Assembly: GCF_010894455.1 (NCBI RefSeq)
Contig: NZ_JAAIXY010000022.1
Location: forward strand, 124,001-188,000
From: Myxococcus eversor
Lineage (GTDB): Bacteria; Myxococcota; Myxococcia; Myxococcales; Myxococcaceae
Reading direction: 5' to 3'
Length of the DNA stretch: 64,000 nt
Of the stretch, positions 1-7,913 are shown one piece after another. The notes under the pieces are model-generated. The model saw only the letters and a program-made list of their open reading frames with translations, ran no database searches and was not told the origin of the DNA. A program made the position numbers and the translations under genes. Positions within the stretch are counted from its first letter, which is position 1; each line of letters opens with the position of its first letter.

Positions 1-340
1 CATGGATTGCCCCTACCCAGGCTGGCGGCATCAACGTCACGCCCGCGCCCACGATGAAGGCCAGGGTCGCGAGGGCCACCGACAGGCGCCAGGCCCAGAG
101 TCTGCGGCGGAACAGGAACCCAGCCGCGACGGCCACCACGACTCCGTGGGCCAGCAGCGCCGTGGACAGCAGCGCGGACATCTCGGCGGCCATGAGTCCC
201 GCGAGCAGCAGGTAGGGGACCACCAGGGCCTGCATGATGGCCGCACCGGTGATGAAACCGCCTCCGCGCTGGGAGACCTGGGGGGACGATTCACTCGCGA
301 CCGCTTCGCTCATGGGGCCGCACGGTAGCTCGACTGTCAT
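1..340 (-). CDS. Membrane protein of unknown function, 3' end outside window
   Basis: The reading frame is open from an ATG at 340 to the window edge, so only the N-terminal 113 residues are visible. Three hydrophobic segments are clear: around AIMQALVVPYLLLAGLMAAE, LLAHGVVVAVAAGFLF and LSVALATLAFIVGAGVTLM. This indicates an inner-membrane protein with at least three helices. In-frame ATGs lie at 346, 340 and 313. A GAGGGG sequence 8 nt before the ATG at 340 favours that start. A small same-strand reading frame ends 29 nt upstream and may be cotranscribed. The family is not recognised and the C-terminus cannot be seen. Confidence 0.6.
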   Translation of the reverse strand, partial: MTVELPCGPMSEAVASESSPQVSQRGGGFITGAAIMQALVVPYLLLAGLMAAEMSALLSTALLAHGVVVAVAAGFLFRRRLWAWRLSVALATLAFIVGAGVTLMPPAWVGAIH

Positions 341-369
341 ACCCATGTCCCCTCGCCGGCCAGCGTCGC

Positions 370-537
370 TCATCCGCCGAGGAACGCCTCCGTCTCGAGA
401 GCGAGCAACTCCTTGCACAGTCCTGATGCAGATGTAAACGCGACTGCACAGCCCAGCGCCTCGGCGCGTCCCCGCACACGCCCCAGCCCCATCTCCGCCA
501 AGCCTTTTTCGGGGTCCGCGCGTTGCAACTCCAGCAC
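370..537 (-). CDS. Possible small protein (about 55 aa), unknown
   Basis: This is a short frame with a GTG start at 537 and a stop at 370. Its product has a helical, protein-like composition and ends in ALETEAFLGG. G/C-ending codons predominate, and the frame lies 29 nt upstream of the same-strand membrane protein gene, which suggests a small operon. The GTG has a GGGG stretch about 7 nt upstream. Against it, the GTG is only 3 nt from the oppositely oriented start of the next gene, leaving no room for two promoters, and no family is recognised. It could be the 3' remnant of a longer gene. Confidence 0.3.
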   Translation of the reverse strand: MLELQRADPEKGLAEMGLGRVRGRAEALGCAVAFTSASGLCKELLALETEAFLGG

Positions 538-540
538 ACC

Positions 541-1086
541 ATGTCCCCACGTCTCCTCCCCGCCCTCCTCCTCGTCCTCCTCCCCTTCGCGTCGCGGGCC
601 CAGGTCTCCTTCCCCAAGGATGAAACCTGGCTCACCGTCGGCCCACTCGTGAGCGTCAACGACCTCACGGACCAACCCCGCTTCGGACTGGGGCTGGAGA
701 CCACCCTCAACTGGTTGAACGACGTCCACAGCGTGGGGGCCTTCGCCCAGGCCCAGTGGATGCCCCAGGGACACGCCCGCCTCGCCGGCGGCGTCCAAGG
801 CACGCTTGTCTTCGCCGGACTGGAGCTGGGCGTCTACCACCACACCGGAACCCAGGAGCACCTGCCCACCACGGGGCTGCAGATCACCCCTTTCATCACG
901 GGCATCTACGCGTCCCTGGGCGTGCGCATCGGCATCCCCCTGAGCGACAAGGGCGGAGGACTCGGCCCGGACGGAGCCCCCGGCCGCGTCCGGCGAGGCC
1001 GTGAGGTGGGGCTCGTCCTGACAGGAAAGCTCCCCTTCGAGCTGAGCGACCGCAGCACCTACGAGCCGTCCTATCCCTGGAACTAG
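541..1086 (+). CDS. Secreted protein of unknown function, possible outer-membrane barrel
   Basis: The product is about 181 residues. The start at 541 (MSPRLLPALLLVLLPFASRA) is preferred over the in-frame ATG six codons upstream because it gives a compact Sec signal peptide with an Ala-x-Ala-like cleavage site before QVSFPKD. The mature part alternates hydrophobic and glycine-rich stretches (TVGPLVSVNDL, VGAFAQAQWMP, GLELGVYHHTG, ASLGVRIGIPL), as in small myxobacterial beta-barrel or periplasmic proteins. It lacks a C-terminal aromatic barrel signature, so the location is inferred. No catalytic motif or named family was recognised. Confidence 0.6.
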   Translation: MSPRLLPALLLVLLPFASRAQVSFPKDETWLTVGPLVSVNDLTDQPRFGLGLETTLNWLNDVHSVGAFAQAQWMPQGHARLAGGVQGTLVFAGLELGVYHHTGTQEHLPTTGLQITPFITGIYASLGVRIGIPLSDKGGGLGPDGAPGRVRRGREVGLVLTGKLPFELSDRSTYEPSYPWN

Positions 1087-1140
1087 CTCAGCCCCAGGAG
1101 GAGTCTCCCTCCGTGGCCATGGAGTGGGTGCCCGCGTCGC

Positions 1141-1683
1141 GTGCGGACTGATGGCGATAGGGCCGGCGACACGAATGAGTGCGCGCCGAGTGCTGTCGAA
1201 TGCGCGCGGCTGCTCGGCGAGGCCGACCGGGCGGACCAGGCCGACCGGATGGGCCCGGACCTCACGAAGCTCGACTGGAAGACCGTCAGCGCTCGGGACG
1301 AGGCGCGCCGCGCGCGCGTACAGCAGATCCTGGATGCGGGCGGCGCGAAGGTCGGGCTCGACTACTTCCACGCGGCCATGGTGTTCCAACACGGCATGGA
1401 GGTGGCCAACTACCAGCGCTCCCACGCGCTCGCGGTGAAGGCCGCGGAGCTGGACCCGACGCTCAAGCACGCGCGCTGGCTCGCGGCGGCCTCGAAGGAC
1501 CGCGAGCTGATGCATCTCGGCAAGCCCCAGCTGTACGGGACGCAGTTCCGCGTCGTGGAAGGCAAGTGGGAGCTGCACGCCGTGGACCCCTCCATCACCG
1601 ACGAGGAGCGCGCGAAGTGGAACGTACCCCCGCTGGAAGAGGCGCGGAAGAAGGTCGAGACGATGAACGCGCGCCCGAAGTAG
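1141..1683 (+). CDS. DUF6624-like cytoplasmic protein
   Basis: The product is 180 residues with no signal peptide. The conserved block runs from DWKTVSARDEARRARV through FHAAMVFQHG, KHARWLAAASKDRELM and LGKPQLYGTQF to AKWNVPPLEEA. This is the pattern I associate with the DUF6624-type family, whose function is unknown. The only in-frame start is a GTG at 1141, and no Shine-Dalgarno is placed to serve it. A strong AGGAGGAG at 1096-1103 and an ATG at 1119 are in another frame that stops after ten codons. The N-terminus may therefore have been altered by a frameshift, and its first 30 residues are uncertain. Confidence 0.6.
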   Translation: MRTDGDRAGDTNECAPSAVECARLLGEADRADQADRMGPDLTKLDWKTVSARDEARRARVQQILDAGGAKVGLDYFHAAMVFQHGMEVANYQRSHALAVKAAELDPTLKHARWLAAASKDRELMHLGKPQLYGTQFRVVEGKWELHAVDPSITDEERAKWNVPPLEEARKKVETMNARPK

Positions 1684-1713
1684 CTCGCGCGAAGAGCCCC
1701 GAAACGAAGACCG

Positions 1714-1737
1714 CCACCAGGCCCGTCGGCCTGGTGG
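1714..1737. terminator. Bidirectional hairpin between convergent genes
   Basis: A perfect 10-bp inverted repeat, CCACCAGGCC/GGCCTGGTGG with a 4-nt loop, sits between two convergent genes. It has no clear T-tract on either side, which is common for strong GC-rich terminators. Confidence 0.6.
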
Positions 1738-1778
1738 TCCGTGACGTGGACCTGCCCCCGAAGTTCAGCGTCCCGGCG

Positions 1779-3224
1779 CTAGCGGGGAGGCTCTGTGACA
1801 GTGGCCTTCTGAAGGGCCACCTGCGTCTGCGACAGGATGCGGCCGTTCATCGTCGCGCCCGTCTCCAGCGTGACGTCGGTCTTGCAGAGCAGGACGCCCT
1901 CGAAGTGCGAGCCGGCGCCCATCGTCGTCCGGCCGGCCACCTGCCAGAAGATGTTCTTCGCCTGCGCGCCGCCGCTCAGGGTGATGCGCTGGGCCGCGCC
2001 CACCGTGAGGTCTCCCGTGGTCTGGAAGATCCACACGTCATTCGCGCCGCCGGAAATCGTCACGTTCGTCGGGAGGGTCACCGTGCTCGTCCACTTGTAG
2101 AGCCCCGGCGCCAGGGTCCTCCCGCCGATGTCGCCCGTACCCAGCTCGAGGAAGTCGGGCGTCGGCCGGCTGGCGGCATCGGTGTAGGCCCCCTCCATGT
2201 TGCCCACCGCCGTGGTCAGGTTGGAGGGCGTCGGCACCGCGTAGTTGGCGGCGTAGGCCCTGCCGACAAGCTGCGGGGAGGACGCGAAGATGTTCGTGGC
2301 GTCCGCGACCAGCGAGAAGCCGGTGAGGTAGCTCGCGGCGGCCGGGCCGAGCCCGATGTCGCCCGTCACCGAGGAAGCAGGAACCGTCGAGACGCCCGAC
2401 TTGGCCAGGATGGCGTAGTTGCCGGCCGTCCCCAGCGACACTGGCATGGGGCCCATGGCGGCCGAGGCGCCCGTCGTGAAGCTCCACGTGAAGGCACTCG
2501 CCAGTCGATTGCCGTTCAGGCCCTTGACGTCCGTACTCACCGAGGCCGTGAGGATGGCGCTGGAGGCCAGCGCGCTCCCAGGGGTGAACGTCGCGGTGGT
2601 ACCGGGGCCGTAGACCACGGTGCCGGGCACCTGCGTGTCGCCCTGCCGGACGGTGAAGGTGGCGGAGGTGAAGGTGAGCGGGTCCATCGCCTCGTTGAAG
2701 CTCACCGTGACCTTCCGGTTGATGGCCACACCGGCGCTCTCGGCGGCAGGGGTCGTCGAGCTGACCTGCGGTGGGGCGGTGTCCGCCGCCACGCCCGTCG
2801 TGAAGCTCCAGGAGCGGGCCGCCGCGAGGCGGGTGCCTTCCGCGGACTTCGCTCCGGTGGTGATGGTGGCGGTGTAGACGCTGCTCGCGGTCAGACTGCT
2901 GGAGGGCGAGAAGGTCGCCGTCTTTCCATCGGCGCTGGTCGCCACGGTTCCCGTGACGCCGGTCGTCCCCTGCTTCAGCGTGAAGGTCGTCCCGGTGAGG
3001 GCCTCCATGGCCAGGTCGAAGGAGGCGGAGAGCGTCGCGTTGAGCGGAACGCTGGTCGCACTGTCCACGGGAGTGGTCGCGGTGAGACTCGGCACCGGCA
3101 TCGGCGCGGGGTCATCCGTCCCGCCGCAGGCGGTGATGGCGAGCGTCAGCAGGACGATGCCAAGCCGGGTCGCGAGGCTGCTTTGAATGGACGGGTGGCG
3201 CGAAGTGGAGAGAAAGGAAGTCAA
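1779..3224 (-). CDS. Lipoprotein with two Ig-like domains and a DUF3494 (ice-binding-like) domain
   Basis: The product is 481 residues. The start is a TTG at 3224 with GGAG 5 nt upstream. A hydrophobic stretch ending ITAC (lipobox) predicts a lipid-anchored Cys. Two SbsA/Big_5-like Ig repeats follow (about residues 45-140 and 150-250), each opening with a TTPxxxxxxV pattern and closing with WSFTTG. The C-terminal 230 residues have the DUF3494 pattern: LGTAGNYAILAKSGVST, VTGDIGL, LAPGLYKW, NDVWIFQTTGDLT, AKNIFWQVAG and an ending ATMNGRILSQTQVAL. DUF3494 is a right-handed beta-helix known from ice-binding proteins and adhesins. Ice binding here is not shown, and surface adhesion is equally possible. 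Confidence 0.85.
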   Translation of the reverse strand: MTSFLSTSRHPSIQSSLATRLGIVLLTLAITACGGTDDPAPMPVPSLTATTPVDSATSVPLNATLSASFDLAMEALTGTTFTLKQGTTGVTGTVATSADGKTATFSPSSSLTASSVYTATITTGAKSAEGTRLAAARSWSFTTGVAADTAPPQVSSTTPAAESAGVAINRKVTVSFNEAMDPLTFTSATFTVRQGDTQVPGTVVYGPGTTATFTPGSALASSAILTASVSTDVKGLNGNRLASAFTWSFTTGASAAMGPMPVSLGTAGNYAILAKSGVSTVPASSVTGDIGLGPAAASYLTGFSLVADATNIFASSPQLVGRAYAANYAVPTPSNLTTAVGNMEGAYTDAASRPTPDFLELGTGDIGGRTLAPGLYKWTSTVTLPTNVTISGGANDVWIFQTTGDLTVGAAQRITLSGGAQAKNIFWQVAGRTTMGAGSHFEGVLLCKTDVTLETGATMNGRILSQTQVALQKATVTEPPR

Positions 3225-3697
3225 GAAGGCTCCGAGGGGGGACCCACCGGGACGAAGCGCGGTGATGCGCTTCCAGTTCAGGCGGGTTCGTGGGGGATGA
3301 AGCCTTTGCCCCGAGCGAGTCTCGCCAGGGAAGGTTCTGCTCCCAAGCTAAGACAGCAAACGCTCACGTCAAGGCAGATGGGTGCTCGACACAAGAGGGC
3401 AGCGGCGACCGATGGCGCCCCCCACGAAGCCTTTATGCGACGTGGCGCCGAAAGCCAGTGCGACGGGTACAAGAATGCGGTCTCTCGTGACGGGAAAGCG
3501 CGTGGCGGTCTCACTTAAACGTGCCCCAATCCCACGGCAAAGACCTGGATGCAGACCGCCTCAAGCACACCTCCAAGGCGGACGTCCCTCTCCGCGGCTC
3601 GCGCGGGGATGGCGCCGTGCCCCCTAAACAAGCAGTCGCGCTTGCTTTCCCGGGGATGGGAGATACAGACTCGGGACCCACTGGCGTGGGAGGTGCG
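3225..3697. other. Intergenic region between divergent genes
   Basis: This stretch separates the TTG start of the DUF3494 lipoprotein from the ATG of the acyl-CoA dehydrogenase. It must hold both promoters. I see no convincing -35/-10 pair, RNA gene or conserved peptide. An in-frame extension upstream of 3698 exists but has no family-like sequence. Confidence 0.5.
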
Positions 3698-4894
3698 ATG
3701 GACGCTCCCCAGCCCCCGAGGAAGTTCATGCCGCAGACCCAGGAACACCGCGCCATCCGTCAGACGGTCCGCAAGTTCGTCGAGCAGGAGCTGAACCCGC
3801 ACGTGGACGCCTGGGAGGCCGCGGAGCTCTTCCCGGCGCGAGAGGTGTTCAAGAAGCTCGGTGAGTTGGGGCTGCTCGGAATCACCAAGCCCCCGGAGTT
3901 CGGCGGGCTGGGGCTGGATGCGTCGTTCTCCGTCGCCTTCGCGGAGGAGCTCGGCCACTGCACCTGCGGCGCGCTGCCGATGGCGATTGGGGTCGTCACC
4001 GACATGGCCACGCCCGCGCTCGCCCGCTTCGGGAGCGACGCGCTGCGACAGGAGTTCCTCACGCCCACGCTCGCCGGGGACCGCGTGTGCTCCATCGCGG
4101 TGAGCGAGGCCGGGGCGGGCTCCGACGTGGCGAGCGTGACGACCACCGCGCGCCGGGACGGTGACGACTACGTCATCGACGGCGGCAAGATGTGGATTAC
4201 GAACGGGATGCAGGCGGACTGGGTCTGCCTGCTCGCCAACACGGGGGACGGACCCGCGCACGCGAACAAGTCGCTCATCATCGTGCCCATGGACCGTCCG
4301 GGCATCACCCGCTCGAAGATTCGCAAGCTGGGCATGTGGGCGTCCGACACCGCGCAGCTCTTCTTCGACGGCGTGCGCGTGCCGGCGCGCTTCCGTATCG
4401 GCGAGGAGGGGCGCGGCTTCGCGATGCAGATGCAGCAGTTCCAGGAGGAGCGGCTCTTCGTGTCGGCGAGCAACCTGGTCACCTTCGACCGGCTCATCGC
4501 GCAGACGGCCGAGTACGCGCGCCAGCGCAAGGCCTTCGGACAGTCGATTCTGGACAACCAGTCGGTGCACTTCCGGCTCGCGGAGTTGCAGACGGAGGTC
4601 GAGGCGCTGCGCGCGCTCATCTACCGGACGGTGGACCTGTACATCGAGAACAAGGACGACCCGGAGGTGGTGAAGCTCGCCTCGATGTGCAAGCTCAAGT
4701 CGGGCCGGCTCGCTCGCGAGCTGGTCGACGGCTGCCTCCAGTACTGGGGTGGCATGGGCTTCACCTGGGACAACCCGCTGGCGCGCGCGTATCGCGACCT
4801 GCGCCTGGGCTCCATCGGTGGCGGCGCCGACGAGGTGATGCTCGGAATCATCTCCAAGTCCATGGGCACCCTGCCTCGCAAGTCGCGCGGCTGA
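3698..4894 (+). CDS. Acyl-CoA dehydrogenase
   Basis: This FAD flavoenzyme catalyses alpha,beta-dehydrogenation of an acyl-CoA. From the ATG at 3698 (GGGAGG 4 nt upstream) it is 398 residues, the usual family length. The N-terminal helical domain (EHRAIRQTVRKFVEQEL) leads to the flavin-contact segments CSIAVSEAGAGSDVASV and KMWITNGMQADWVC. The C-terminal part contains YARQRKAFGQSI and YWGGMGFTWDNPLARAYRD. It ends with IGGGADEVML instead of the YEGT-type motif that carries the base in medium-chain enzymes. The likely base is a Glu in FQEERL on helix G, as in isovaleryl- and long-chain enzymes. Branched or terpenoid acyl-CoA substrates are possible; specificity cannot be read. It is monocistronic here. 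Confidence 0.9.
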   Translation: MDAPQPPRKFMPQTQEHRAIRQTVRKFVEQELNPHVDAWEAAELFPAREVFKKLGELGLLGITKPPEFGGLGLDASFSVAFAEELGHCTCGALPMAIGVVTDMATPALARFGSDALRQEFLTPTLAGDRVCSIAVSEAGAGSDVASVTTTARRDGDDYVIDGGKMWITNGMQADWVCLLANTGDGPAHANKSLIIVPMDRPGITRSKIRKLGMWASDTAQLFFDGVRVPARFRIGEEGRGFAMQMQQFQEERLFVSASNLVTFDRLIAQTAEYARQRKAFGQSILDNQSVHFRLAELQTEVEALRALIYRTVDLYIENKDDPEVVKLASMCKLKSGRLARELVDGCLQYWGGMGFTWDNPLARAYRDLRLGSIGGGADEVMLGIISKSMGTLPRKSRG

Positions 4895-4982
4895 GGAGAC
4901 CAACGGGGGACCACGCGGGTGGGCATCGAGAAGGTCGTGCTCCGGCGGCAGTACGAGCAGCACGACCTCAAATTCGAGCCCC

Positions 4983-5291
4983 TCACTCTCTCGGCGTCAC
5001 ATAGTCCCGAGCCGAATCCAGACACGTCTCATACGCGGAGTACTGCGTATACTGGCTCGTCCTCCCGCTGACGAGCACAGCGATACGATTGCACTGACAG
5101 TATCCTTCTCCCACGAGCGTCACATAGGTCGAGTCACTGTAATAGTAGACCCAGTAGCTCTCGGTGCAGCGGAAGTCCGTGTCGTCGCCCGAAACCCGCG
5201 GCTCAGCCGACGAGGCTGGCTCGACCACACCTTCTCCCGCGCCCAACAACACACCCATCGAAAACATCACAGCAATCGACATTCCAGCCAT
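4983..5291 (-). CDS. Small secreted Cys-containing protein (DUF6289-like)
   Basis: The product is 102 residues. AAGGAGG lies 4 nt before the ATG at 5291. An upstream in-frame ATG at 5306 would place that ribosome-binding site inside the coding region, so 5291 is chosen. A signal peptide (MAGMSIAVMFSMGVLLGAG) is followed by a small domain with FRCTESYWVYY, EGYCQCNRIAV and YETCLDSARDY. It has four Cys in the mature part, consistent with disulphides. It resembles short DUF6289-type secreted peptides, which have no known function. There is no obvious operon partner. Confidence 0.6.
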   Translation of the reverse strand: MAGMSIAVMFSMGVLLGAGEGVVEPASSAEPRVSGDDTDFRCTESYWVYYYSDSTYVTLVGEGYCQCNRIAVLVSGRTSQYTQYSAYETCLDSARDYVTPRE

Positions 5292-5719
5292 GGCGCCTCC
5301 TTGCATTCACATGCAATCGATTCGGACTTCCTCGCGGCGGAATCCAAACCCACACTGCCCGAGAATCCCTCTCCACTCAACCGCCCGCACGCAGCATGGA
5401 ATGGCACATAACACTTGGGCGCCTCGCCTCCCCGCGCCAACCGCATCTCCAAGCCAGGCGGAACATTGAACCGCGGGGCACCCTGGATGCTGCTTGCCAC
5501 CACGCGTCGTCATCCCAGGGACATGGAATCCGCCGCCCATGAAGTCCAGGTCCCCCCTCACCCCGCTCGCCGGCGACACGCCAGCGCTTGGGGATGAGCG
5601 CGGCCCTGCACCGACATTTCGAGGAGTCAAGTGGAGTGCGCGCTCTCCGGCGTGCACCGCGCCACCACTTCCGGGGCCGTGTCTGTCAGACATCCCGGGT
5701 AGGATGTCCTCCCCACCCC
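5292..5719. other. Intergenic region between divergent genes
   Basis: This region separates the small secreted protein gene from nth. The first 120 bases are less GC-rich and probably hold the promoter for the minus-strand gene. Frames on both strands in the remainder encode Pro/Arg/Gly-rich sequence with no recognisable domain, so nothing further is called. Confidence 0.5.
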
Positions 5720-6352
5720 ATGAAACCCGCTGAGAAAGCCGCCCTCCTCCTCGAGCGCCTGCGTGAGAAGCACCCTGACGCGCGCTACGAGCTCAACTGG
5801 TCCACGCCGTTCGAGCTGCTCGTCGCCACCATCCTCGCGGCGCAGTGCACCGACGAGCGCGTCAACCGCGTCACCGCCACCGTGTTCCCCAAGTACCCCG
5901 GCCCCCAGGCCTTCGCGGACGCCGACACCGCGGAGCTGGAGGAAGACCTCAAGCCCACCGGATTCTTCAAGCAGAAGACCAAGTCCGTCCAGGCCATGAG
6001 CCGCGCGCTGCTCGCGGACTTCGGCGGCGAGGTCCCCCGCACCGTGGACGAGCTGGTGACGCTGCCCGGCGTGGCGCGCAAGACGGCCAACGTGGTCCTC
6101 AACACCGCCTTCAACCTGGCGTCCGGCATCATCGTCGATACCCACGTCGCCCGCGTCAGCCAGCGCCTTGGGTTGACGAAGCACGACAAGCCGGAGGCGA
6201 TTGAAGAGGACCTGATGAAGCTGGTGCCCCAGGACGCGTGGACCTTCTTCGGCCCCGCCACCGTCCTGCACGGTCGCTACACCTGCACCGCCAAGAAGCC
6301 CAAGTGCGACGAGTGCATCGTGAAGGATGTCTGCCCACGCATCGGCGTGTAG
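5720..6352 (+). CDS. nth: Endonuclease III (DNA glycosylase/AP lyase)
   Basis: This base-excision-repair enzyme removes oxidised pyrimidines and cleaves abasic sites. The product is 210 residues from the ATG at 5720, the normal length. The helix-hairpin-helix is LVTLPGVARKTANVV, with the catalytic Lys in RKTA. The catalytic Asp is in GIIVDTHVARV. The C-terminal 4Fe-4S loop is C-x6-C-x2-C-x5-C (CTAKKPKCDECIVKDVC). An upstream in-frame extension of 44 residues has no family similarity and is excluded. Confidence 0.96.
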   Translation: MKPAEKAALLLERLREKHPDARYELNWSTPFELLVATILAAQCTDERVNRVTATVFPKYPGPQAFADADTAELEEDLKPTGFFKQKTKSVQAMSRALLADFGGEVPRTVDELVTLPGVARKTANVVLNTAFNLASGIIVDTHVARVSQRLGLTKHDKPEAIEEDLMKLVPQDAWTFFGPATVLHGRYTCTAKKPKCDECIVKDVCPRIGV

Positions 6353-6417
6353 ACCCACCTGCTCCTCGGGAAGGGCTCGCAATCCACCGCTGCCGTGGAA
6401 TACCGGCAATGAAACGC

Positions 6418-6442
6418 GGGTTCGGACGTTCTTTCCGAACCC
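6418..6442. promoter_or_regulatory. Perfect inverted repeat abutting the start codon of the DUF418 gene
   Basis: GGGTTCGGA and TCCGAACCC (9-bp arms, 7-nt spacer) end one base before the ATG at 6443 and occupy the place where a ribosome-binding site should be. It may be a repressor operator over a leaderless start or a hairpin that controls translation. Confidence 0.45.
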
Positions 6443-7765
6443 ATGACTCCTGCACCATCCGCGGTGACCACCCCGGAGGCACGTCCGGTCGACTCGGGCG
6501 AGCGTCTGGTGTTGCTCGACACGCTGCGCGGCTTCGCGCTCTGCGGCGTGTTCATCTCCAATACCTTCATGTGGTTCAGCGGACGGGCCTTCGTCCCCCG
6601 CGAGCAGTTGGAGGCGCTGTTCGCAAATGGGACGCTGCTCGACAAGATTCTGCTGCCCGTCGTCACGACGCTGGTGAGCGGGCGGTTCATCACCATCTTC
6701 TCGTTCCTCTTCGGGCTCGGCTTCGCGGTGCAGTTGGGGCGGGCCGAGGCGCGGGGCTCGCCGATTACCCGCGTGTACGTCCGTCGGCTGGCGGTGATGC
6801 TCCTCCTGGGGCTCACCCACCTGACGCTCATCTGGTACGGGGACATCCTCAGCAACTACGCCCTGATTGGGTTGTCGCTGCTGTGGTTCCGGCGTCGGGA
6901 GGACCGGACGATTCTCAAGGTGGCGGCGGTGCTGCTCTTCGTGTGGCCCATCGTCAGCGCGGTCCTCTTCAAGCTGCCGCAGCTGATGGCCGCCTCGCCG
7001 GAGGCCGCCGCCGAGCTGGCGAAGGTGGAGATGGAGCGCGGCGCGGCCCTCAAGGCGGACACCCTGTCGGTCTTCCAGAACGGGAACTGGTGGGCGGTGG
7101 CGAAGGCCGGCCTGTACTTCTGGCGCCGCGAGTTCCTGCTCATGATGAGCGTCAACGCGCTGGCGCTGCTGGGCCGCTTCCTCCTGGGCTTCTATGCGGG
7201 CCGCAAGCGCCTGTTCCATGACGCACCCCAGCACCTGGCCTTCTTCCGCCGCCTGTTCTTCTGGGGGCTGGGGCTGGGGCTGCTCGGCAGCAGCGTGGGC
7301 GTGGTGCTCCAGCAACTCGTGCTGCGCAAGGTCATCACCCCGGAGACGCTGCCGGTGTGGGTGCCCATGGCGCTGGCGCCGGTGCGGGCCATGGGCGAGC
7401 TGGGCATGGCCGCCACCTACGTGTCGGGCATCACCCTGCTCTTCCAGCGCGCGACGTGGCAGCGGCTGCTGTCCGTGCTCGCGCCGGTGGGTCGCATGGC
7501 GCTCACGAACTACCTGAGCCAGTCCGTCATCAGCATCCTCGTGTTCTACGGCTACGGCCTGGGGCTCGTCGCCAAGCTGACGCCCAGCCTGTCCATCCTC
7601 TATTGCCTGGGGGTCTTCTCCGTGCAGATCGTGGCGAGCCACCTGTGGCTCGCGCGCTTCCGCTTCGGGCCCATGGAGTGGGTGTGGCGCTCGCTGACGT
7701 ACGGCAAGGCCCAGCCCATGCGCCGGAGCACCGAGGCGGCTGGCGGGGCGGTGGCGACGAGCTGA
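6443..7765 (+). CDS. DUF418 family integral membrane protein
   Basis: The product is 440 residues and polytopic. It begins with the family signature RLVLLDTLRGFALCGVFISN, followed by FSFLFGLGFAVQLGRAEARG, VRRLAVMLLLGLTHLTLIWY and GDILSNYALIGL. The C-terminal DUF418 region includes GRMALTNYLSQSVISILVFY and ends with FGPMEWVWRSLTYGK. About ten hydrophobic segments are visible. YeiB-like DUF418 proteins are inner-membrane proteins distantly related to acyltransferase-3 folds and are of unknown function. The start codon is flanked by an inverted repeat with no Shine-Dalgarno, so translation from a later GTG cannot be excluded. Confidence 0.9.
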   Translation: MTPAPSAVTTPEARPVDSGERLVLLDTLRGFALCGVFISNTFMWFSGRAFVPREQLEALFANGTLLDKILLPVVTTLVSGRFITIFSFLFGLGFAVQLGRAEARGSPITRVYVRRLAVMLLLGLTHLTLIWYGDILSNYALIGLSLLWFRRREDRTILKVAAVLLFVWPIVSAVLFKLPQLMAASPEAAAELAKVEMERGAALKADTLSVFQNGNWWAVAKAGLYFWRREFLLMMSVNALALLGRFLLGFYAGRKRLFHDAPQHLAFFRRLFFWGLGLGLLGSSVGVVLQQLVLRKVITPETLPVWVPMALAPVRAMGELGMAATYVSGITLLFQRATWQRLLSVLAPVGRMALTNYLSQSVISILVFYGYGLGLVAKLTPSLSILYCLGVFSVQIVASHLWLARFRFGPMEWVWRSLTYGKAQPMRRSTEAAGGAVATS

Positions 7766-7780
7766 GCCCCTGACAGGGGC
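7766..7780 (+). terminator. Short hairpin after the DUF418 gene
   Basis: GCCCCT/AGGGGC with a 3-nt loop starts directly after the stop codon and is followed by GTCTTCCCT. It is a weak rho-independent terminator candidate. Confidence 0.4.
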
Positions 7781-7913
7781 GTCTTCCCTCTGGGGATGGC
7801 CCCTCCGCACCTCTGGAGGGGGTGGCTCGGACACCGAGCCGCCGTCCAGCCCTCGGACTCCAGGACGGGAGCATCCCCCGGCGGACTCCGGGTGTGGCAG
7901 ACTCACAGGGACC

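Noticed and set aside
1179..3518. 779-codon plus-strand frame across the DUF6624-like and DUF3494 genes
   Set aside because: It is opposite to a clear lipoprotein gene and its product is Arg/Gly-rich with no domain.
5307..5693. Minus-strand frame of 128 codons in the gap before nth
   Set aside because: Gly/Arg/Cys-rich composition, no ribosome-binding site and no recognisable family.
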